The translations under genes and the position numbers were made by a program. This document shows positions 43,100-54,649 of a DNA stretch of 64,000 nucleotides, in pieces. Within the stretch, counting starts at the first letter, position 1, and every line of letters begins with the position of its first letter. Under the pieces are notes generated by a model that was given only the letters and a program-made list of their open reading frames with translations, had not been told where the DNA came from and ran no database searches. The stretch is from Alopecurus myosuroides. Lineage: Eukaryota > Streptophyta > Magnoliopsida > Poales > Poaceae. The DNA lies in the NCBI GenBank assembly GCA_028641055.1, contig CM054062.1, forward strand, positions 182,270,458 through 182,334,457, read 5' to 3'.

Positions 43100-44280
43100 G
43101 TCGAAGTTGATCTCATCCGTCGGCCTCTACTTGGAATAGATCGGGGAGAGAAAATTGGCAGATGGGAGTACATCCACATAAAGCAGAGGCTCCGGGCACC
43201 AGGCATGGCAGCAATCCTCGAGAGATGGAGGAGGAGCAGAAGATGCCTTCGCTAGAATTGATCTGCTAGGGTGGAGCCACCTACGCCATGCGAGTATGTA
43301 TAAGATCGAATTGATCCGCAATTGGAGACTGGCCGGTTCGTGATTTTTGTGCATGCTCTGCAGGTAAAGGCTCTGAAAAAGGAGAACATGCCGGGTGAAC
43401 GAGCACAAGGGCAAGCCATATGGGCGGCTATTGCGGCCGTTGTTGCTGGCCGGGTTGCTTTTTGCGACGACAAGGCTCAGGACGACAAGACCACGACGAA
43501 GGCGCGCGTGGGATATCACCGGGAGGCGTGGACGACGAAGAAGAAGAATATGTAAAGGAGGTTGTTTCTGCTGCGGTACCCCCCTCCCCCCTCGCTGTTG
43601 ATCATTGCCTGTCCAGCATGGGCATGTCGCTGGTAGTGGGCGGGATCGGCGGGATCACGTTGTATGCGGACGCGCCGTGCCTGTCGCCGGCCCTCCATGA
43701 CCTCCTCTGGCGGCTCCACATATGTTTCGATACCAACCATTTGCAACCTGGCGTTCTGCCAGGATGCAGAGACACTGCTTCAGCAAGACATGTCAAAGAA
43801 AGAATTCATGTACATCTGCGTTCGATCATGTCTCCGAGGAGACGTCCAACCGGTTCATCTTTCCGGGGTGCATAGGGAGCTGCAATAAATGGTTGGGCCT
43901 CGCCGTGGAGACCACGGTGAGCTACAACCTGGGACAGTGCAAGCAGTACCTTGCCACCGTGACGCACAAGCTTGAGCCTGCGGCGGGCAATGGCAATTGC
44001 GGGGGCCATGCATATGGCCGGCTCTTCTGGTTTATGCGGAAGTAATACTACTAGGACAAGTCGGTGCAGCACATGGCGGTCAAATTCATCCTTGCTAGCC
44101 CTCAATACCTCCTCACTCATGTCCACCCACCCGGCAGTGGAACAAAAGATTGTGTGTGTGGGCTCTGCTCAGTGCTCGCTGAATTATTCGACGCGCATAA
44201 CCTGACAATGTGGCTGGTGGAGCCTATCACCTTCGAAGAACTCGCACCCACCTCGAAAAATTGTGTGTTTACTGTTTAGG
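43100..44280 (+). other. GC-rich coding-like stretch inside the Helitron, unrecognised
   Basis: Base composition is unlike the AT-rich flanks, and several overlapping frames run on the plus strand, with stops. One runs through NKWLGLAVETTVSYNLGQC and another ends AELFDAHNLTMWLVEPITF. I recognise no domain. The composition and interrupted frames fit a captured and decayed gene fragment, which is inference only. Confidence 0.3.
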
Positions 44281-44851
44281 TAACATTAATCATACAAATT
44301 CATCTTCTGATTTGTATAGTTTAAGTTCCAGCTATGTACGATAGATGGAGGCCATCCCCTAATACCATATTATTTAGGTTATAAAATTTGGTTTATCTTT
44401 TTAGTACGGTAATTTCTTTTATGCTTCACACGTAGATATTATGAAATATAAAATGCTTTCGTGTAAACATTTCTGATACTAAACCTGTTGTTTCAAAGTT
44501 AGAAGCAACACTCTTTGTTATACAGTACAAATTGGCAGAAATAAGCATCCTCTACTGCCCTTGAATACCTGTTGAGCATTACTACATGATAAATATGTAG
44601 GCCTTCATATTCATTTTGCAGTTAGAAATTATATTGCCAATGTATGTTTATATGAGTTCCCCATGTTGATTAATAAAATCAGGGCAATATTTAAGTCGAA
44701 GGAAACATTCCAAACATTGCACGAGACTCTCAAGGTAGATCTCAGTTTTAATAACAAATAATAGATTGACCATGTCTCTCAAGGCATCACTATTGCTTTG
44801 TTATCTCATATGAGTGTGTGTGGTGGTGTTGCCGTGTGCTCCCACCTGTAA

Positions 44852-46003
44852 GAGCATCTATAGCGGTGACCTAAAAACCGTACAAAATTGAAATTTTTTG
44901 GCGGCTTTACATACTTAACCGGTTTTTTGGGCCAGAATAGAACCTATAAAGCCAGCTACGCCTATAAAACATTATCAATGCCCCATGAATGTCCGCGCCG
45001 AAACAATATATGAAGGGGCCGGGAGGCATTCACGGGTCGAAAACCTCACTGCCATGTTGTCGGTTTCGCTGACATTTCTCATCGCCGCCGCCCACTCCTC
45101 CCACTTTGGAGAGAAATCCTATCAGATTCACTACCTCTCCCCCTTGACCCTCTCCCGCCACCATGTGGCCCGTGAACAACCACATTGGTGTGGCTAGGGC
45201 CCGCATTACCATGCCGCCACCGCCGATGTCCGCCGAGGACGAGGTTGTGCACGCGAACCACTCGAAGGAGCAAGGCTGCAGGAACGACCACGACACTGAC
45301 GCCCACCATGGCCGGCGGGGCTCGGCTAGGGCACCCACGACCACGAGGCCGGGGGCTCGCAGGGTGTCTTCCCACCTCGGTCTCCAATGTCGGTCCTAGA
45401 GGTCCTCTAGGCGGAGGAGAGGGAGAAGGAGAAGAGCAACGGCGAGGATGATTTCTCGTACATCGAAAATGGAGAGGAGCTCCTCAAGGTCATGGCCGCC
45501 AAGTCGGTACACAGTGAGCGTCAACAAGCGTAGCGCCTCCGTCGCTTAGAGGAGGTGTTCGAGGCCTACAACGCCGCCCAGCTCGAACATGAGCTCCTTG
45601 CGGACGCGGAGCATCAAGCCAAGCGCCGTGAGTGGGATGCCGAAGTTGCCACCCAGCTAGACTTCATCGGCCACTCCTCTAACTCCGACGAGTGAAGACG
45701 GCGCGGCGACACCGACGATGCAAGCTCAGCGGAGTATTCCTGACGCCGTTTTGGAGATCTAGGGTTAGGGTTTGGCTATGAACTAGAGTTCATAGTCACC
45801 TATCTAAATTAATTTAATTTATATATGTAGTTTGCAACTAACTATGAAGTTCATCGTGTGCTCGTCCGTTCGGTCCCGTGAAATCCAAAAGAATCTAAAT
45901 TTGAAGTTTTTTTTTTCAGTTTCTACTGTGGGTGGCGCTTTTTGGGTCAGTAAAGGATTCAAAAAACGAGAACTGAATACACCATTCGCTGCTAGAAATT
46001 CTC
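44852..46003 (+). mobile_element. PIF/Harbinger-like non-autonomous element with decayed ORF
   Basis: The left end GAGCATCTATAGCGGTG and the right end in reverse GAGAATTTCTAGCAGCG form an imperfect inverted repeat. TAA flanks both (44849-44851 and 46004-46006). It lies inside the proposed Helitron. The interior is GC-rich and carries a broken plus-strand gene, listed next. Confidence 0.6.
45160..45695 (+). pseudogene. Decayed Glu/Ala-rich protein gene of the Harbinger-like element
   Basis: The C-terminal part is readable in one frame: DDFSYIENGEELLKVMAAKS, an in-frame TAG at 45531-45533, then EEVFEAYNAAQLEHELLADA and TQLDFIGHSSNSDE to the stop at 45693. Upstream coding is in other frames, so at least one frameshift exists. 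The charged helical tail resembles that of the frame at 26913-27431. Function is unknown. Confidence 0.45.
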
Positions 46004-46240
46004 TAAGGGTACTTTGGATGTTTTTGTAAGAATCATGTTATTCGCCGAACACGACTTCATAAATCTAAAGTTGGGCTCGTCTTCAGCCTACTGTCCAAAT
46101 TACAATTCAATGAAATTGGTATCTTTATATCTTTTTGACATTGTGTAAGTGTCACACAAAAAATCACATGCATAATATTCAGATATCATGTGGGAAAACA
46201 TTATACATCCGCCGTGGCAACGCACGGGCACTCAACTAGT

Positions 46241-47240
46241 TGTGTTAATAATTAATTCGCTAGTCGTAGGTTCATATCTTGATCTGTGTACATACCACTA
46301 GCACTAGTATTCTGATTGCGTTTTAGTCGTATAGTAGCTCGATGGCTATACAGTTAATGGATGGGTGTAGATTAGGGGACTTGGAAGATCCATTTATGAA
46401 TTGATTAATTTGGGCGAGCCAGCTAGCGTTAGCTTTGTATGTACATGTACCCATTAATTGGTTGAGCTTGACATATCATTATGTGAATTGATGCTTTGTC
46501 TCTCTCTTTCTCTGTGTGTGCCGCTTTACAATCGCACGTACGGTTACTCCTTTCTGGGCGAAGCTCGACGTGACGAGGGATTACTAGTACTGGTACTAGT
46601 AGGACACCTTCCGAAATCTATCAAAAGAGGGCGGAGAAGGTCTCACATGGATGGATTGATCATGGACTGGTCGATGGATGGGGCCCTTACCACGAGCGAT
46701 GGGTTCGCCCGGTTCGATCCAATTATATTCCCGGACCACGTCGTGGTCGTAGCGTCCAGTTCGGTGAAGCCGACACATAGGCGTACAAAGTTCGAGCCTT
46801 ATCTCGTTTGGGAAACACCGGACGCGCCCCCACCCCTCTCGTGTCTCCAAGCCATTAACGGCCGAGACAGGAAAAACGAGACGGAACGATCACATCCATG
46901 GTGGATCCTGGAACCAACCCCAGCTCGACGCGCGCGCAACCACGCCGGCCGACGGCGACGAGCCAGGATTTGCTTGCGCGCGCAGCAGAGCAGAGCTGGG
47001 AATCGCTTGCTTTCTATTCGACGCAAGCCGTGGCGATCCAGCTATGCGCACGTTTCTACGCGCTCGCTTCGTGCATCAAAACCCGGCGAGGGCGGTCCAG
47101 GAAGGAGGATCAGCGAGAATCATTTTTATGGTACTAATGCTAGCTAGACACATGTAAATTGAGGTAGTACGTCCGCGCGAATATTCTGGCTCGCACCCCG
47201 AGTCGCATATCCTGGGTCGTGGGCCTCTGGAATTGGGATT
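46241..47240. other. Intergenic sequence with no recognised gene
   Basis: A 229-codon plus-strand frame (46458-47147) exists but lacks a recognisable domain and good start context. I do not support it as a gene. The remainder is AT-rich. Confidence 0.4.
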
Positions 47241-47246
47241 GGATAA

Positions 47247-47618
47247 GGCTGGTGCCAATGCACCGCCTACTATTCACGGGCTATAGCCCCCGCCACGTCA
47301 CCTTCTCTCACCACTATCACCCCACTCTCACGGACACGGTGCCAGTGCACGGGCTATAGCCCCCACTACCATACTCCTCTCCCCACTATCGCCCGCGCTA
47401 TCGCCCCCATTGGCACCGCTACCGCCCCTCGCTACCGCCCCGCCCCCGCGCTACCGCCCCGCCTATGCGGGCTATAGCCCGGGCGACACGGGCTATAGCC
47501 CGGGCGGTACCGCCACCGCCCGTCGGCACCTATCGCCTCCTCCTACCGCCCCCTCTCGCCTGCCACCGGGCGGTAGCGCCGCTACCGCCCCCTCCTATAG
47601 CCCCCATTGGCACCAGCC
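47247..47618. mobile_element. MITE with perfect 14-bp terminal repeats and internal palindromes
   Basis: GGCTGGTGCCAATG (47247-47260) recurs exactly inverted at 47605-47618. Adding two flanking bases on each side gives a 16-bp perfect inverted repeat. TAA lies to the left and TTA to the right. Inside, the 12-bp palindrome GGGCTATAGCCC occurs four times, and the related words gctaccgcccc and ctatcgccc repeat throughout. Confidence 0.6.
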
Positions 47619-47687
47619 TTAGCTGTCCATGTCGCGCCCTGACGTCACAACTTTAGGCTCCCCGTCCACTGGCACATCTCAGGGTTC

Positions 47688-47975
47688 GTTTGGCTGCTAG
47701 GGGAGATCTTTCCAGGGAAGAGTAGCCTCGAGGGAAATATTCGAAAACACGTGGAAAATTTGTATCACCATTTGGGAACGTCTTCTTCCTGAACTGCTCA
47801 CACATGGTGCGATCTGGTTGCGTGGAGCGGCGGCGAGATTCACGACAGAGACAGAGCGAGAGAGACGGGGAACTCCTCCCACGAGTCGCTACTAGCGTTT
47901 TTCCGGCCCGGGTATTTCGCGGGGCAGGCCCATATTTCCCTGGATAATTGCTCAACCAAATGGACCTGCAAACTT
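47688..47975. mobile_element. Possible small inverted-repeat element
   Basis: The left side reads gttcgtttggctgc followed by tttccagggaag, and the right side in reverse reads gtccatttggttgagc followed by atccagggaaat. This is an imperfect inverted repeat over about 35 bp. I could not confirm a target duplication. Confidence 0.3.
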
Positions 47976-48051
47976 CCCGGGGAACCATTCTCACGTGTAT
48001 TTTCGTCCCCGGGATTGGGCCGGGAACCCGGAGTTTTCCCTGTCCACCAAA

Positions 48052-49862
48052 CTCCAGCGGGGCTGCTCATTTGCCCCGGACTGGTCCGTTTTTAGCAGCC
48101 TGGCCCAAAACCAGGCCCCAGCGGGGCTGCTCAACCCACGGCCTGGTCCCTTTTCAGTCCGCGGATGCTCAAATCCGACCCAAATTTGGGTCAGATTTGA
48201 GCAGCCCGCGGACACGAAACGGACGCGCGCGCTCGGTCGTGTCCATTTTTCGGTCAAAGGGGTGGCCCGCCGGCCAGTGACCGCGGCGACGGCTCGGCTA
48301 CCCACGGGGTCCTATTTAAATGGGACCCGCGGCCACGCGTCCCTCCCCACGCGCACCGCCTCCTCGCAGTCACCACCCACTTCACTGCCCTCGCAGTCAC
48401 CACCGCCTCCTCCCCTCGCCTTCCTCGCCGCCGGCCATGGGCCGCAGCTGGCTAAACTGGGGCCGTGGAAAGAACGACCACGAGGCCGGCGGCTCACGAC
48501 GCCGCCGCGAGCCCTCGCCCTCTCCCCCGCTCCCTCCTCCACCGCCTCTCACCCGCCTCCAGCGCGCCCAATCCGAGCAGGTGCGCACGCCGCCGGCCTC
48601 TCCCCCTCCTTCTTCTCAAGCACCGTTCCGCCTGGTGCCCGCCAGGGTCCGCGACGGCCCTACCTCAATAAGAGGAGGTGCCAATGGTACTGGGACCGTG
48701 CGATCCCAGTGCCATGGCCAGATGTCCACCTCCCCGACGGGTGGCATCTGAACAGGGACAGGATCCCTGTGCCGCCGGTGCCGCGGTCCGGCGCGGCGCG
48801 GGAGGTGGAGATCCACCGCCGGCGCGATGAGCTGCCACCGGACCTGCGCGCCCACCCGGCGTTCGCGGTGAACAGTCCCCACTGGGACACTTGGTTCACC
48901 GACGAACACGACCTGCGCCGCAGGTCGTACTTCGGTGCGCGCCGCGCCCGCGGGGAGGCCCAGCTCCCGCCACCGTCGCCTCCACGCCAGACGAGGCGTG
49001 GCGCCGCCCCGCCACCGCCCCAACGCCCCCTCCGTATCGGCGGCCGGGCCCCGGTCGTCAAGGAGGAACCGGAGGAGAACCCCCCTAATGGTACGAGGAG
49101 GAGGACGACGAGGACGTCCCCATGGCCGAGCCCGAGCCCAACGAGGAGCTCCAGCTGGCCATGGCCATCGAGGCCTCCAGGAGGGAGGCGGAAGCAGCGG
49201 CCGAGGCGGAGGCCCGCGCGCTGGAGGACGCCCTCGCGGCGGTGGCCGCGCAGCAGGCGGCGGAGGCGGCAGAGGCCCGCGCAGCCGGCGCGCGGGCTGT
49301 GGACGAGGCCGTGGCGGCCATCCACGCCCAGCAGGTCGACGACTACCCCTACGACGAGGAGGTAGACGACGACGGGCGCGATGAGAACGCCCCGGTGCCG
49401 GCCTGGTTCGAGCCCCTCGTGGGCATGCGCTGGAGGTGGGAGGCGCCACCACCAGAGCACCTCGTGCCGCCGCCCCGGCCTGCCACGCCGCCACCGCGGA
49501 CCCAGCCTCCCACGCCGCAGGCGGCCAGGGCCGCCCCGCTGCCACCCCACCTCGCCCCCGAGACTCCCGACTACGTCATCCTGGATGACTAGGAGCTCCG
49601 GGGCCAACTCCGGCGCCGCCATGCCACTGGCCAGTGGCCGTCTAGCCCTAGCTAGACGTTTATTTTATGTTTTTTTTATTTTTTTTAGGTTGTAAATCTA
49701 TGGGCCCCTGTGGGCCCTACTAAATCTATCGAATGTCCTCTTTTGGTATGAGCAGCCCCACTGGGGGCACCTGGTCCGGGCCGTGTCCGAGGACAGCGGA
49801 CGGCTGCTCAAACAGACAAAATGCGGACCAAACTGGTCCGCATTTGAGCAGCCCCGCTGGAG
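48052..49862. mobile_element. Foldback-like element with doubled terminal repeats and a GC-rich gene
   Basis: The outer left end CTCCAGCGGGGCTGCTCA (48052) recurs inverted, ending at 49862. A second, inner pair (CCCAGCGGGGCTGCTCA at 48117 and its inverted partner near 49749-49767) repeats the same terminus. Strong hairpins lie at 48157-48213 and 49804-49851. No transposase is found and no target duplication is obvious. It may be two nested copies of one family or a single foldback element. Confidence 0.55.
48437..49592 (+). pseudogene. Frameshifted GC-rich gene carried by the foldback element, unknown function
   Basis: Coding runs in three successive frames. It starts MGRSWLNWGRGKNDHEAGG and then shifts near 48650 to a conserved-looking block (WYWDRAIPVPWPDVHLPDGW, HLNRDRIPVPPVPRSG, HPAFAVNSPHWDTWF). 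It shifts again near 49085 to an Ala/Glu helix-like run (ELQLAMAIEASRREAEAAAE) and an end of PDYVILDD. The middle block is of a type I recall from many grass repeat-borne hypothetical proteins, but I assign no function. Two frameshifts make this copy a pseudogene. Confidence 0.5.
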
Positions 49863-51550
49863 ATGACCTCACCTGCCACTTTCCCCCTTCTCCCACCTTC
49901 CATTCTTCTTTTTTTAAGCAGCTCTAGCTAAGCTAGTGGATGGACAGGTTAATTAGCGATGTATTTTTAACCCCTCGTCAATGATCATAGGGAGGTCCAC
50001 GTAAGCAATGGTTGTGACCAAGGATGCATCACCCATGTTGCCCCTAAGCTTGTCCATTAATCAATTTCCGTGAGGATTTGGTTAATTAATCCGGTGGGGA
50101 TGTCCAGATGCAGGTTGCTTTCAGTCTGTTGATTAGGGCGCGGATTTTGAACCCATTTTATCCGGCGATTAGACAAGACACAACCAGTGGCGGTTGACGT
50201 GGGGCCTGTGCATTCGATAGTTTCTTCCGAAAGCTTTATTTTTGCATCGGATTAGATATCAAGGATCGTTCCGGACGTGACCACTAACTACCAAGAGCAA
50301 TAGGCCACCGAGACTAGTCGCAAAAGTCCTACAGCCGGCACCGAATTTTGTATGGTCGACCCTCATGGATGTAGTTTGGAACTCTGGACTGCGCGGTAGA
50401 GAGGATAATCGGACCCTCGTGGATGGATCGCAGGAGCTAGTGCAGGACAACTCCATAGGCCTTGTGGTATATCGTGTCAAGCCGGTGCAGTAGGACGCCT
50501 GACCACGGACAATAATCTGGGACCGTTACATGGCATCTGCTTGCAGATTATTGGACAGTGTCAAGCAAGGTGTGCATCACCAAATCCAGCAAATGTTTGC
50601 CATGTTAGCACAAGAAAGATTTTCACCGGAATAAAATGGGATCCTTCCTGGAGTAATGGCGGGGATATGGACTCGCTCGCCATATAGAGTACTTTTCGAG
50701 TAAGATGAGGTGCAGTACCGGGTGTGGTACCTTTTCCATAAAGTTTGTGATCCTCCTTGACAGCCATGGCGAACCCCACACGCTCTCATTCATTCTACGC
50801 TTGACTTGTTCCGCGCGCTCGTCAGAGGTAAGAGATGCTACTTCTGTCCCCCCGGAAAGAAAAGCTACTTTTGGATTAAAGTAAATGCAGCACAGTTGAG
50901 GGTTTTATTAGTACTAGCTTACGCATTAAGCAGAGATATGTGTAATTAGGAGTAGAATTGCGCAGAGGAGTCACTTGCAATTCTACTTTTTATTTTAACT
51001 ATGGTACTCTCTCTAGAGGAAAAAACGCGCTGAAACATGCAGATTTTGAGGCACACTTTCTTTTTGAGAAAGCCCAAGGCTGTTTTGGCGGGGACTGGTG
51101 TCAATGGAGTACTTGACGATGCTCCTCCTCTCCTATCCACGTCGCCCTCTCCCCTGCGATGTTTCACGCGCTTCAAGTGCAACTGTGATACCGTCGGTGG
51201 CCTCACTGGCGTACCAGCCACAGCTTGGCTAAATCTTGGTGTCCAAGAAAGAAAGAAAAAACCAAGCCAGAGTGGGGGGACCCATATGCGCCCGTCTCTC
51301 TCTCACCTTCGCTCTCTGTTTCTAGATGATCTTTTTCTCTCCTCACCACGACTCCACGAGTCACCGCTGTTCTGCTACCGCAAGCATTTCTTTACCGGCG
51401 TGGACCGGATATGTTCATATTGCTTTTGTTTACCTAGTAGAGTACTGGTACTGTAGTATTAATTGAAAAAAAAACATCGTACTACTAATATGTCAAACTT
51501 TGCCTAACCTTGATAGGCGAAATACCCATACCGTATTAATTGGAGTAGAA
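49863..51550. other. Intergenic sequence with no recognised gene
   Basis: Mixed composition, short frames on both strands and no motifs. Nothing supportable. Confidence 0.45.
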
Positions 51551-51554
51551 GAGT

Positions 51555-52240
51555 TTTTTTAATAGGAAAGCCAGGTCTCTGCATCAGATCGATGCACACA
51601 GCTGTTTATATTAAAATAAGCAAACATCCAGATTTAAAGTACAACGAATGAAAGATCTCAGTGATTTAACAATGTGGCCACATAAATCAGCCACCAGAAT
51701 ATAGCAAACAAAAGACTACTACTCATTGTAGACGTCTAGTGTCTAATCATCCACCCCGTGCTGAAGATAGCTCGTACGACCGCCATCAGCCGAGAACAAC
51801 AGACATCCAAACGTCCACGTTGGTCTACTGGGAGAAGCATCAACCACATATGGATCCAATGTGTAGCACGATGAACCACCTGCAAAAATGACCCGTTCCC
51901 AAATTGTTAAAAACAACATCGTTCCGGCAATTCCAAATTGCCCAAAGAAAAACACATACACCAATGTGTATACTAGCTTTAGTTGACTTATCCACCCTAT
52001 TTAACCATGTACCACAAACAAATTAGTAACACTAGTTGAAGGTGTAATACTGAAAGTAGAGTGTACGAGTCTCCATATTTTTCTAGCAAACTCACACGAT
52101 ATAAACACATGCTCTACCGTCTCAACGTCATTATAGAAGACGCATTTCATGCACCCGGTCCAATGTCTTTTAACAAGATTATCTTTTATAAGAAGTTCTT
52201 TGCTCTACAAGAACCACATGAAAATCTTAATCGCCCACAT
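51555..52240 (-). pseudogene. LINE fragment: zinc-binding region of a reverse transcriptase protein
   Basis: The minus-strand translation reads NLVKRHWTGCMKCVFYNDVE, then TVEHVFISCEFARKIWR, then IGVCVFLWAIWNCRNDVVFN, in broken frames. This is the zf-RVT region near the C-terminus of plant LINE ORF2. A T run at 51556-51562 could be its poly(A) end, implying a strongly 5'-truncated insertion. Confidence 0.65.
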
Positions 52241-52350
52241 GTTCATCGTTGGTGGCGAGCCGACACGTGTGGCTCTTTACCGCTGGCGATGTGCTCCATG
52301 ACGGTGGTGAGCGTACGCCCTAATATAGCCGAGAAAGCGTGGCATCCGCC

Positions 52351-52972
52351 CATACCTGGCCAAACGAGACTCCCGACACGACCTGACTCGTGCCGGAAAA
52401 AGCCCGACCCATATACGACACAACCCGTATAAGGCCCGAACTATTCTTGCCGTGCGGGGCCAGCCCATGGCCCTATATTCGCTGGGACGCACGGCACTTT
52501 GGCCCGACAGTGGTCTGACGGGCTCATTTCGGCTCGCTTGACACAGTTACGGCATGGGCACGATTGCCCAAATATTTGGGCAGGAAATTTGAAATTTTAA
52601 TTTTCTATGGGGTCGGGAGCATAGGAATAGGGGTGGGGGCTGAATTTCTTCCGTTGGAGGGTAATTAGGCCAGTTTAAGTTTTATTTATGTCATTTTAGA
52701 TCTGTTTTGTCATATTTAATCATTAGAGGGTTAATTTAGTCCGAAAATTTGTATGTTTTTCCTATAAAAAAGCACTTCCAACCCTCTAATTTAATCGCGC
52801 CATGTCGAGCTGTGCCGGGCCGCGTGCTAGCCCGTTTACGTCGTTCCGTGTCAGACTAGCCCACGGGCTCCAAAACGAGGAGCAGCCCGTTTATCTTGGG
52901 CCATGTCGTGCCAGGCCAAATTTCCCGTGCTTGGGGACAGCCCATTTCGCCCGGCCTGTTTGGCCAGCTATG
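52351..52972. mobile_element. hAT-like MITE rich in gcccg words
   Basis: CATACCTGGCCAAAC at the left and its inverted partner GTTTGGCCAGCTATG at the right match at 14 of 15 positions. The GC-rich subterminal parts with repeated gcccg words around an AT-rich core are typical of a common grass hAT-like family. No target duplication is clear. Confidence 0.45.
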
Positions 52973-53765
52973 ACCTGCCCAAGTTGTGGTTTCGTGGCGG
53001 CGCCTCGGAGCCGCCCCATCGATTCCAGCGCGCGTGGTCGATGTACCGGAATTTCCCGTCGTAGCACTCGTTATTCGCCGGATCTCACCCCGGCGACCGG
53101 CGCTTCTCTGGTGTGAGGGCGTTGTAGAAATGGTGTAGCACCTGGGCATCCCATTCGTTGTCAAAGATGCGCGGCGTGCCGTGTACCACGCCTCGAAAAG
53201 GGCAGTGGCCTGCTTCTTGTGTACGTTGTGCCGCCTGAAGCCGTTCGCGGCGAGATCATCGTAGTTTGCCATTGCACAGCGCTTGGAGTTTGCGGTGGCG
53301 TGCTACGGCGAGGAAGAGAGAGGACATTGGGGCAGCACGAGGAGTTGTGGCGGCGGGGTAGGAGCGCAGCGGAATTTTAAGGGCGAGGCACGCGAGCAAG
53401 ATTGTGATTGGCATTAATGCCACCGCATGGGGAAACGCGGCGGGCGACGCGTATTCGACGGGATGCCTCAATGCCAATCCGCAGCGACGGCAGAGCAACA
53501 TGACTGTCCTGTACGCCGTCTCGGGAACAACCCTCTTTTGAACACGCCGATCGCGGCTTCCCGTCTCCCCGCAGTGTAGCGTCATGCACCGTCTCCTCTA
53601 GCACTACTGAAGCCCCCACCCCCTCCCCACACACGTCGTGTTTGGCGTGATAGCTCTAGAGGTTATTGGAGACCGTCCGGATAAAATGACCCATTGGGGC
53701 GGCTGATTGGATGCTGTTTTTCGGTGGGGCCTATGAGCAACGCGAGTGGAAATGCTATAATGCTC
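52973..53765 (-). pseudogene. Probable Harbinger-like element remnant with minus-strand ORF
   Basis: The right end in reverse reads GAGCATTATAGCATTTCC beside TAA (53766-53768), like the terminus at 44852. A minus-strand frame from about 53272 (MANYDDLAANGFRRHNVHKK, EAWYTARRASLTTNGMPR) resembles proteins I recall from grass repeats. The left end is missing and may have been lost when the neighbouring hAT-like element inserted. Function is unknown. Confidence 0.35.
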
Positions 53766-53768
53766 TAA

Positions 53769-54045
53769 GTTCCTATGCATGTGTCCCTGTCAACGGAACG
53801 GAGAAAAAACCTAGTCAATTGTTACTTTTGCCTTCGGTGGTCACCAAAATTACACGGTATGCTGAAGTTCAGCACACCATCAGAACGTTTAGCTCTCGTG
53901 TCATGTTCGTTTCCAATATTGCTAAACATCGTGAAAGCAGTTGATGTGCTCTCTCCATTTTACAATAAGTGTCGTTTAAATGGATGTATCTAGATATTTT
54001 AAGGGGTGTGAATATGTTATATTTCTGTTAAAAGAACATTTATGT
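53769..54045. other. Intergenic sequence with a Stowaway-like remnant
   Basis: Words near 53950-54000 (ctctctccattttacaataa, tggatgtatctagata) resemble a decayed Stowaway. There is no gene. Confidence 0.3.
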
Positions 54046-54072
54046 AAACACACACACACACATATATATATA
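54046..54072. repeat. Dinucleotide microsatellite (CA)n(TA)n
   Basis: A run of alternating CA passes directly into TA repeats. Confidence 0.85.
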
Positions 54073-54084
54073 GAAAATGGTTTC

Positions 54085-54213
54085 TAGTCCCGGGTGTAGC
54101 TACACTTTTCGCGACCGCGTCCTCTACATACTACATGTACATACTCTTCGATATGATAGATACTACATAGAGCATACTAAACACGTGTGGGTGTAGCTAC
54201 ACCCGGGAGTAGC
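54085..54213. mobile_element. Small MITE with 22-bp inverted repeats
   Basis: CCCGGGTGTAGCTACAC at 54089-54105 recurs inverted at about 54190-54206, and the pairing extends outwards with one gap. The 129-bp unit is AT-rich inside. A word just inside the left repeat (cgcgaccgcgtcctc) reappears at about 54371. Confidence 0.55.
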
Positions 54214-54649
54214 ATAAATTTGTCCTATATATATATGCTTCGCTTCAATTAAGTCGAGTTTTAACTGCACCTTAGAAAATTGGTGCATGTTGCCGGTTTG
54301 CAAGACAAAAATGTACATACGTATGATGAGAAAAAATTGTTTCCATCCATGTGTTGCATAGTCACACTTCTCGCGACCGCGTCCTCGATCGTGGACTCCT
54401 ATTGTGTGTTCTAGGCACTGAAACTCGGAGATTTCGAAAAAGCTCCCGCGGCCATGGCTACAACAGGGCAAGGCTCGCCGCCGCCGCCTTGATCTCCGTC
54501 CATCGGCCAACTTCGCCGCCGCTGCGACCAGATCGGGCATCTCCTCGTCGTCCTCTTTCAGGTCTTCCCGAGCTTCCGCGCTGCCGTCGCATGCTCTGTG
54601 CCCCATCCCGGCCGCCGCCCGCACAACCTCCTCTAGCCACTCTAAAGCA

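Larger units (their letters stand above)
42816..46239 (+). mobile_element. Putative non-autonomous Helitron (3.4 kb)
   Basis: The 5' end TCTTTACTATTAAATGAG follows an A, and the 3' end CTAG at 46236-46239 is followed by T, as expected for insertion between A and T. Seven bases before CTAG is a hairpin (CCGTG-GCAACG-CACGG at 46212-46227), the known Helitron terminator form. No Rep/helicase is present. Similar 5' words also occur at 42611 and 42803, so the true left boundary could be one of those. Repeated subterminal words (gaatcaatcaggg) occur near 42930 and 43040. 43.1-44.3 kb holds GC-rich coding-like sequence that I do not recognise, possibly a captured gene piece. Confidence 0.55.

Noticed and set aside
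46458..47147. 229-codon plus-strand open frame
   Set aside because: No recognisable domain, low-complexity start (repeated Leu/Ser), Arg-rich middle typical of a chance frame in GC-rich DNA.
47995..49365. 456-codon plus-strand open frame
   Set aside because: Only its central part is the real frame of the decayed gene at 48437-49592. The ends are out of frame with the conserved-looking blocks.
48616..49622. Two minus-strand open frames of more than 300 codons
   Set aside because: They mirror the GC-rich plus-strand pseudogene. Composition (Arg, Pro, Gly, Ala) is that of a complement of coding DNA.
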